Positions 61,583 to 64,000 of a stretch of 64,000 nucleotides of DNA are shown here, one piece after another. The notes beneath the pieces are model-generated. The model did no database searches, had not been told where the DNA came from, and worked only from the letters and a program-made list of their open reading frames with translations. Every line of letters starts with the position of its first letter. The first letter of the stretch is position 1. This DNA is from Actinokineospora sp. NBRC 105648. Lineage in GTDB: Bacteria > Actinomycetota > Actinomycetes > Mycobacteriales > Pseudonocardiaceae. The stretch spans positions 1 through 64,000 of the forward strand of contig NZ_BSTR01000041.1 of the NCBI RefSeq assembly GCF_030269645.1, in the 5' to 3' direction. The position numbers and the translations under genes are program-made.

Positions 61583-62505
61583 CGGCCCGCCTCCACCGGG
61601 TCGCCGAAGACCTCGGCTATCGCCGCGCAGTCCTGGTCGGCCAGGTCGGTGCCCGCGGCGCTCGCGTGCGTGTCCGCGGCGGCCCTGGTCACCGGCAGCA
61701 CCAGCCCGGCGGCGTCCATCTGGGCCGCGGCCAGGGCGAGGTCCTTGGCCATCAGCCGCAACCGGAAGTCCGGCCGGTCGTAGGACCGGCGCGCCATCCG
61801 GGCCGCCTTGTACCGCATGACCGGCGCGGCGAACCCGCTCTCGGCCACCGCGTCGAGCGTCGTGGTCCGGTCCAGGCCCGCGCCCTCGGCCAGCGCGGCC
61901 ACCTCGGCCAGCGCCTGCATCTCGATGCCCATCAACAGGTTCAGCGCGATCTTGAGCGCCATCCCGGTGCCCGCCGGGCCCAGGTGCAGCACCTGCCTGC
62001 CGAGGGCGTCGAGCACCGGCCGGGCCCGGTCCAGCAGGGCCGCGTCGCCGCCGACGTACCAGCGCAGCTGCCCGGACCGGGCGTGCTCACCGTTGCCGAG
62101 CACGCCCGCGTCGAGCAGCGGGACGCGTTCGCCCAGCGCCCGGACCACCTCGGGGGAGACCGTGGTGGCGTTGACCACCAACGGCGGATCCGCCGCAGAC
62201 ACCCCCTCCGGGCCGGTGACCACCTCGGCCAACGCGTCGTCGTCGGCCACCGACACGAGCACCAGGTGCGCCCCGAGGGCCGCCTCCGCCGGGGTCGCGA
62301 CCTCGGTGACCCGAGGACGACCCGCCAACCCGGCCGCGCGTCCCGCGGTCCGGTTGTGCAGCCGCAGCCGCGCGCCGGTGTCGGCCAGCCGGGCCGCCAT
62401 CCCGCCGCCCATGGTGCCCAGACCGACGACGCCCACCGTCCAGGCGGACAGGTCCGGGGCTGGGCCGGGCGCCGAACCGGGGCGCCCCGGCGGTCCGCCG
62501 GTCAT
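61579..62505 (-). CDS. NAD(P)-dependent beta-hydroxyacid dehydrogenase-like enzyme
   Basis: A 308-residue member of the 6-phosphogluconate/3-hydroxyisobutyrate dehydrogenase family. The Rossmann motif VGVVGLGTMGGGMAARLADT, LLDAGVLGNGEHARSGQLRW, the catalytic-type Lys in AGTGMALKIALNLLMGIEMQ and FRLRLMAKDLALAAAQMDAA are visible. Relatives include imine reductases. ATG 62505 overlaps the SchA/CurD-type gene stop. Its role in the pathway is unknown; reduction of a side-chain keto group or an imine is possible. Confidence 0.87.
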   Translation of the reverse strand: MTGGPPGRPGSAPGPAPDLSAWTVGVVGLGTMGGGMAARLADTGARLRLHNRTAGRAAGLAGRPRVTEVATPAEAALGAHLVLVSVADDDALAEVVTGPEGVSAADPPLVVNATTVSPEVVRALGERVPLLDAGVLGNGEHARSGQLRWYVGGDAALLDRARPVLDALGRQVLHLGPAGTGMALKIALNLLMGIEMQALAEVAALAEGAGLDRTTTLDAVAESGFAAPVMRYKAARMARRSYDRPDFRLRLMAKDLALAAAQMDAAGLVLPVTRAAADTHASAAGTDLADQDCAAIAEVFGDPVEAGR

Positions 62506-63227
62506 CGCGGCACCCCCTCGGCGCGCCGGTCGGTGACCAGGCTCAACCGCTGCTCGGCGAAGAACCGGGCGAACCCGGCCTCGGTGCCGATCTGCCAGCC
62601 GGGCTGGAGCAGCTCGTCGACCGCCGCGCTGCCGGGCGCCCCGACCACGGTGCGGCCCAGGTGCGCGGCGGCCTCGTCGAGCCCGCAAGCGAACTCGGCC
62701 ACGCGCACCACGAAGTCCGTGTGCTGGAAGACCGTGGTGCTGGCCAACACCGTCTGCCGCGGCGAGCCGACCGACAGCGACCGCGCGGCCGAGAGCACCT
62801 CGGCCAGGTCGCCGCCGCGCCCCTCGCGAACTGGGTAGCGCAACGCGATCCGGGTCCGCCCGCCACCGTCGGTCAGCAGCTCGGGGTCGGTCACCCGGTG
62901 CACTACCCGGCGCATCATGGCGCGGGTGAAGAACGCCCGAGCAGCCTGCGGGTCGGTCAGGTCACGCGGTTCCACCAGCAGCGGGTTGAGCTCCTGCTCG
63001 GTGCGCCGGATGGCGGGCTGCTCGGACAGGTGCCGCATCACCACCGGGAGCGGCCCGGTGACGTCGAGCACCCGCAGCACCCGGTTGGCCCAGAGGAAGA
63101 CCGACGTACCCAGCAGCCGGGCGCCGCCGCCGATCTCGGTCTCCGGGCGCGGGTAGGAGCCCAGCACCCGCCGGACCCGATCCTCGGTCCCCGGTCGCAC
63201 CGGGAAGGTCAGTGCGTGGCGTTCCAT
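62502..63227 (-). CDS. SchA/CurD-like polyketide cluster protein
   Basis: A 241-residue protein made of two related alpha-beta halves: RHALTFPVRPGTEDRVRRVL, TSVFLWANRVLRVLDVTGPL in the first, RIALRYPVREGRGGDLAEVL and STTVFQHTDFVVRVAEFACG in the second. This is the SchA/CurD-like domain named from spore-pigment clusters of S. halstedii and S. curacoi. The biochemical role is not firmly known; fold and duplication suggest a cyclase-type barrel. ATG 63227 has AAGGAGAAAGCCG upstream. Confidence 0.85.
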   Translation of the reverse strand: MERHALTFPVRPGTEDRVRRVLGSYPRPETEIGGGARLLGTSVFLWANRVLRVLDVTGPLPVVMRHLSEQPAIRRTEQELNPLLVEPRDLTDPQAARAFFTRAMMRRVVHRVTDPELLTDGGGRTRIALRYPVREGRGGDLAEVLSAARSLSVGSPRQTVLASTTVFQHTDFVVRVAEFACGLDEAAAHLGRTVVGAPGSAAVDELLQPGWQIGTEAGFARFFAEQRLSLVTDRRAEGVPR

Positions 63228-63243
63228 CGGCTTTCTCCTTCCA

Positions 63244-64000
63244 TCAGCGTTCTCCTTGCTCGGTAGGCACGGCAGCGGCCGACAGCAGCGCCAGCTCGTC
63301 GAGCCGGGCGCGGGCGCGCTGCTGCCACACCCGGCGCGGGGTGAGGGTCAGGACGGTGTTGCGGATGCCCGCGGCGACGGGGGAGCCGACGTGGTGCATC
63401 CGACCGATGCCGCGGGCCTCGGCCACGTGCCCGGCGGCGGCCTCGGCCCGGGTGCGCTGGTAGGCGGCCAGGGCGCTCCGGCAGGCCGCCGGGTCGGTGA
63501 TGTCCACCCCGGTCAGCGCTTCGGCCAGGGCCAGCGCGTCGAGCAGCGCCTGCCCGGCGCCTTGGCCGGTGGTCGGCTGCATCGGGTGCGCCGCGTCGCC
63601 CAGCAGCGCGACCCGGCCGGTGTGCCAGTCGGTGAGCGGGTCGCGGTCGTGGATCGGCGTGCGCAGCAGCGATTCCGGTGGTGTGCTGGCGATGACCCGG
63701 GCGACCGGCTCGGCGGCCCCAGCGAGCGCCGACCGCAGCCCCGCCGCGCTCGGCCGGTCGTCGGCGCCGCCCGCGAGCGTTGCGACCCAATAGGTTCGAC
63801 CGTCGGGCAGTGGCCAGCAGCCCACCGTGCGCCCGGTGCCGAGTAGGTGGATGGCGGTGCCCTCGGCCACCGGTGCCACCGCGACCGGGGCCTTGCCGCG
63901 CCAGGCGTTGTAGCCGGCGTGCCGCGGCGGCCCGGTCGGTCCGGCCACGTGGGAGCGGACGACGGAGTGCAGACCGTCCGCGCCGACGAGCAGGTCTCCG
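63244..64000 (-). CDS. FAD-dependent aromatic hydroxylase (partial, runs off the right edge)
   Basis: The C-terminal about 251 residues of a PHBH-type monooxygenase. GDLLVGADGLHSVVRSHVAG at the edge contains the GD-type motif, and VALLGDAAHPMQPTTGQGAG is the classic FAD/NADPH signature. The upstream part lies beyond position 64000. Such enzymes hydroxylate the polyketide core (compare WhiE-ORFVIII). It ends 17 bases before the SchA/CurD-like gene and begins the visible part of the long minus-strand operon. Confidence 0.93.
   Translation of the reverse strand, partial: GDLLVGADGLHSVVRSHVAGPTGPPRHAGYNAWRGKAPVAVAPVAEGTAIHLLGTGRTVGCWPLPDGRTYWVATLAGGADDRPSAAGLRSALAGAAEPVARVIASTPPESLLRTPIHDRDPLTDWHTGRVALLGDAAHPMQPTTGQGAGQALLDALALAEALTGVDITDPAACRSALAAYQRTRAEAAAGHVAEARGIGRMHHVGSPVAAGIRNTVLTLTPRRVWQQRARARLDELALLSAAAVPTEQGER

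Overview
The window is high-GC actinomycete chromosomal DNA. Supporting signs are dense overlapping GTGA/ATGA gene junctions, XRE-DUF397 pairs, a SARP/FHA regulator, a GAF-ANTAR protein, LLM (F420/FMN) enzymes, a KstR2-type TetR regulator and a type II polyketide synthase. A Pseudonocardiales member is the likeliest source, but that is inference. No rRNA, tRNA or CRISPR array was seen.

Region 1 (1-12.4 kb) is signalling. It holds a frameshifted gene with an RsbW-like ATPase, a CHASE3-HAMP histidine kinase overlapping a GAF-ANTAR gene, a SARP-BTAD-FHA regulator, and two one-pass membrane proteins facing a Ser/Thr kinase. The kinase and both membrane proteins appear to share one extracellular two-cysteine domain. 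A zinc-ribbon protein and a secreted esterase-like protein follow.

Region 2 (12.5-20.3 kb) is a compact conflict-type module: a SEFIR-domain protein diverges from an operon of a stand-alone CHAT protease and two large TPR-like proteins. The canonical TPR-CHAT chain is split here into separate polypeptides. Copies of a 140-bp hairpin element flank the module in opposite orientations. Six copies lie in the window; their arms covary, and nearly all arm mismatches are G.U pairs in one orientation, which suggests a structured RNA.

Region 3 (20.5-43.6 kb) is a catabolic regulon under a KstR2-like TetR regulator. Eight boxes of the form AnCAAGnnCTTGnT (six perfect, two with one mismatch) sit in front of every transcription unit except an intervening XRE-DUF397 block. 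The genes encode a FadD3-like acyl-CoA synthetase, two thiolases (one FadA6-like), an acyl-CoA dehydrogenase pair, six SDRs, two LLM oxidoreductases, three SnoaL/NTF2-like proteins, two hotdog thioesterases, an MFS exporter, a TIM-barrel protein and an orphan substrate-binding lipoprotein. The HIP ring-opening genes ipdAB and echA20 are absent, so this looks like a KstR2-type system for another, unidentified substrate.

Region 4 (43.7-64 kb) is an aromatic type II PKS cluster running off the right edge. It has KS-alpha, chain length factor, ACP, TcmN-like aromatase/cyclase, TcmI- and TcmJ-like proteins, SchA/CurD protein, FAD hydroxylase, two tandem acyl-CoA-dehydrogenase-fold oxygenases, an amidohydrolase, a beta-hydroxyacid-dehydrogenase-like enzyme and two O-methyltransferases. 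A dedicated acetyl-CoA carboxylase with fused AccD-AccA would supply malonyl-CoA. A MarR regulator, MFS pump, WrbA-like quinone reductase and SDR, with a perfect 20-bp palindrome between the last two, look like export and redox self-protection. No ActIII-type C9 ketoreductase is seen, so an unreduced aromatic product (pigment-like or tetracenomycin-like) is the best guess.
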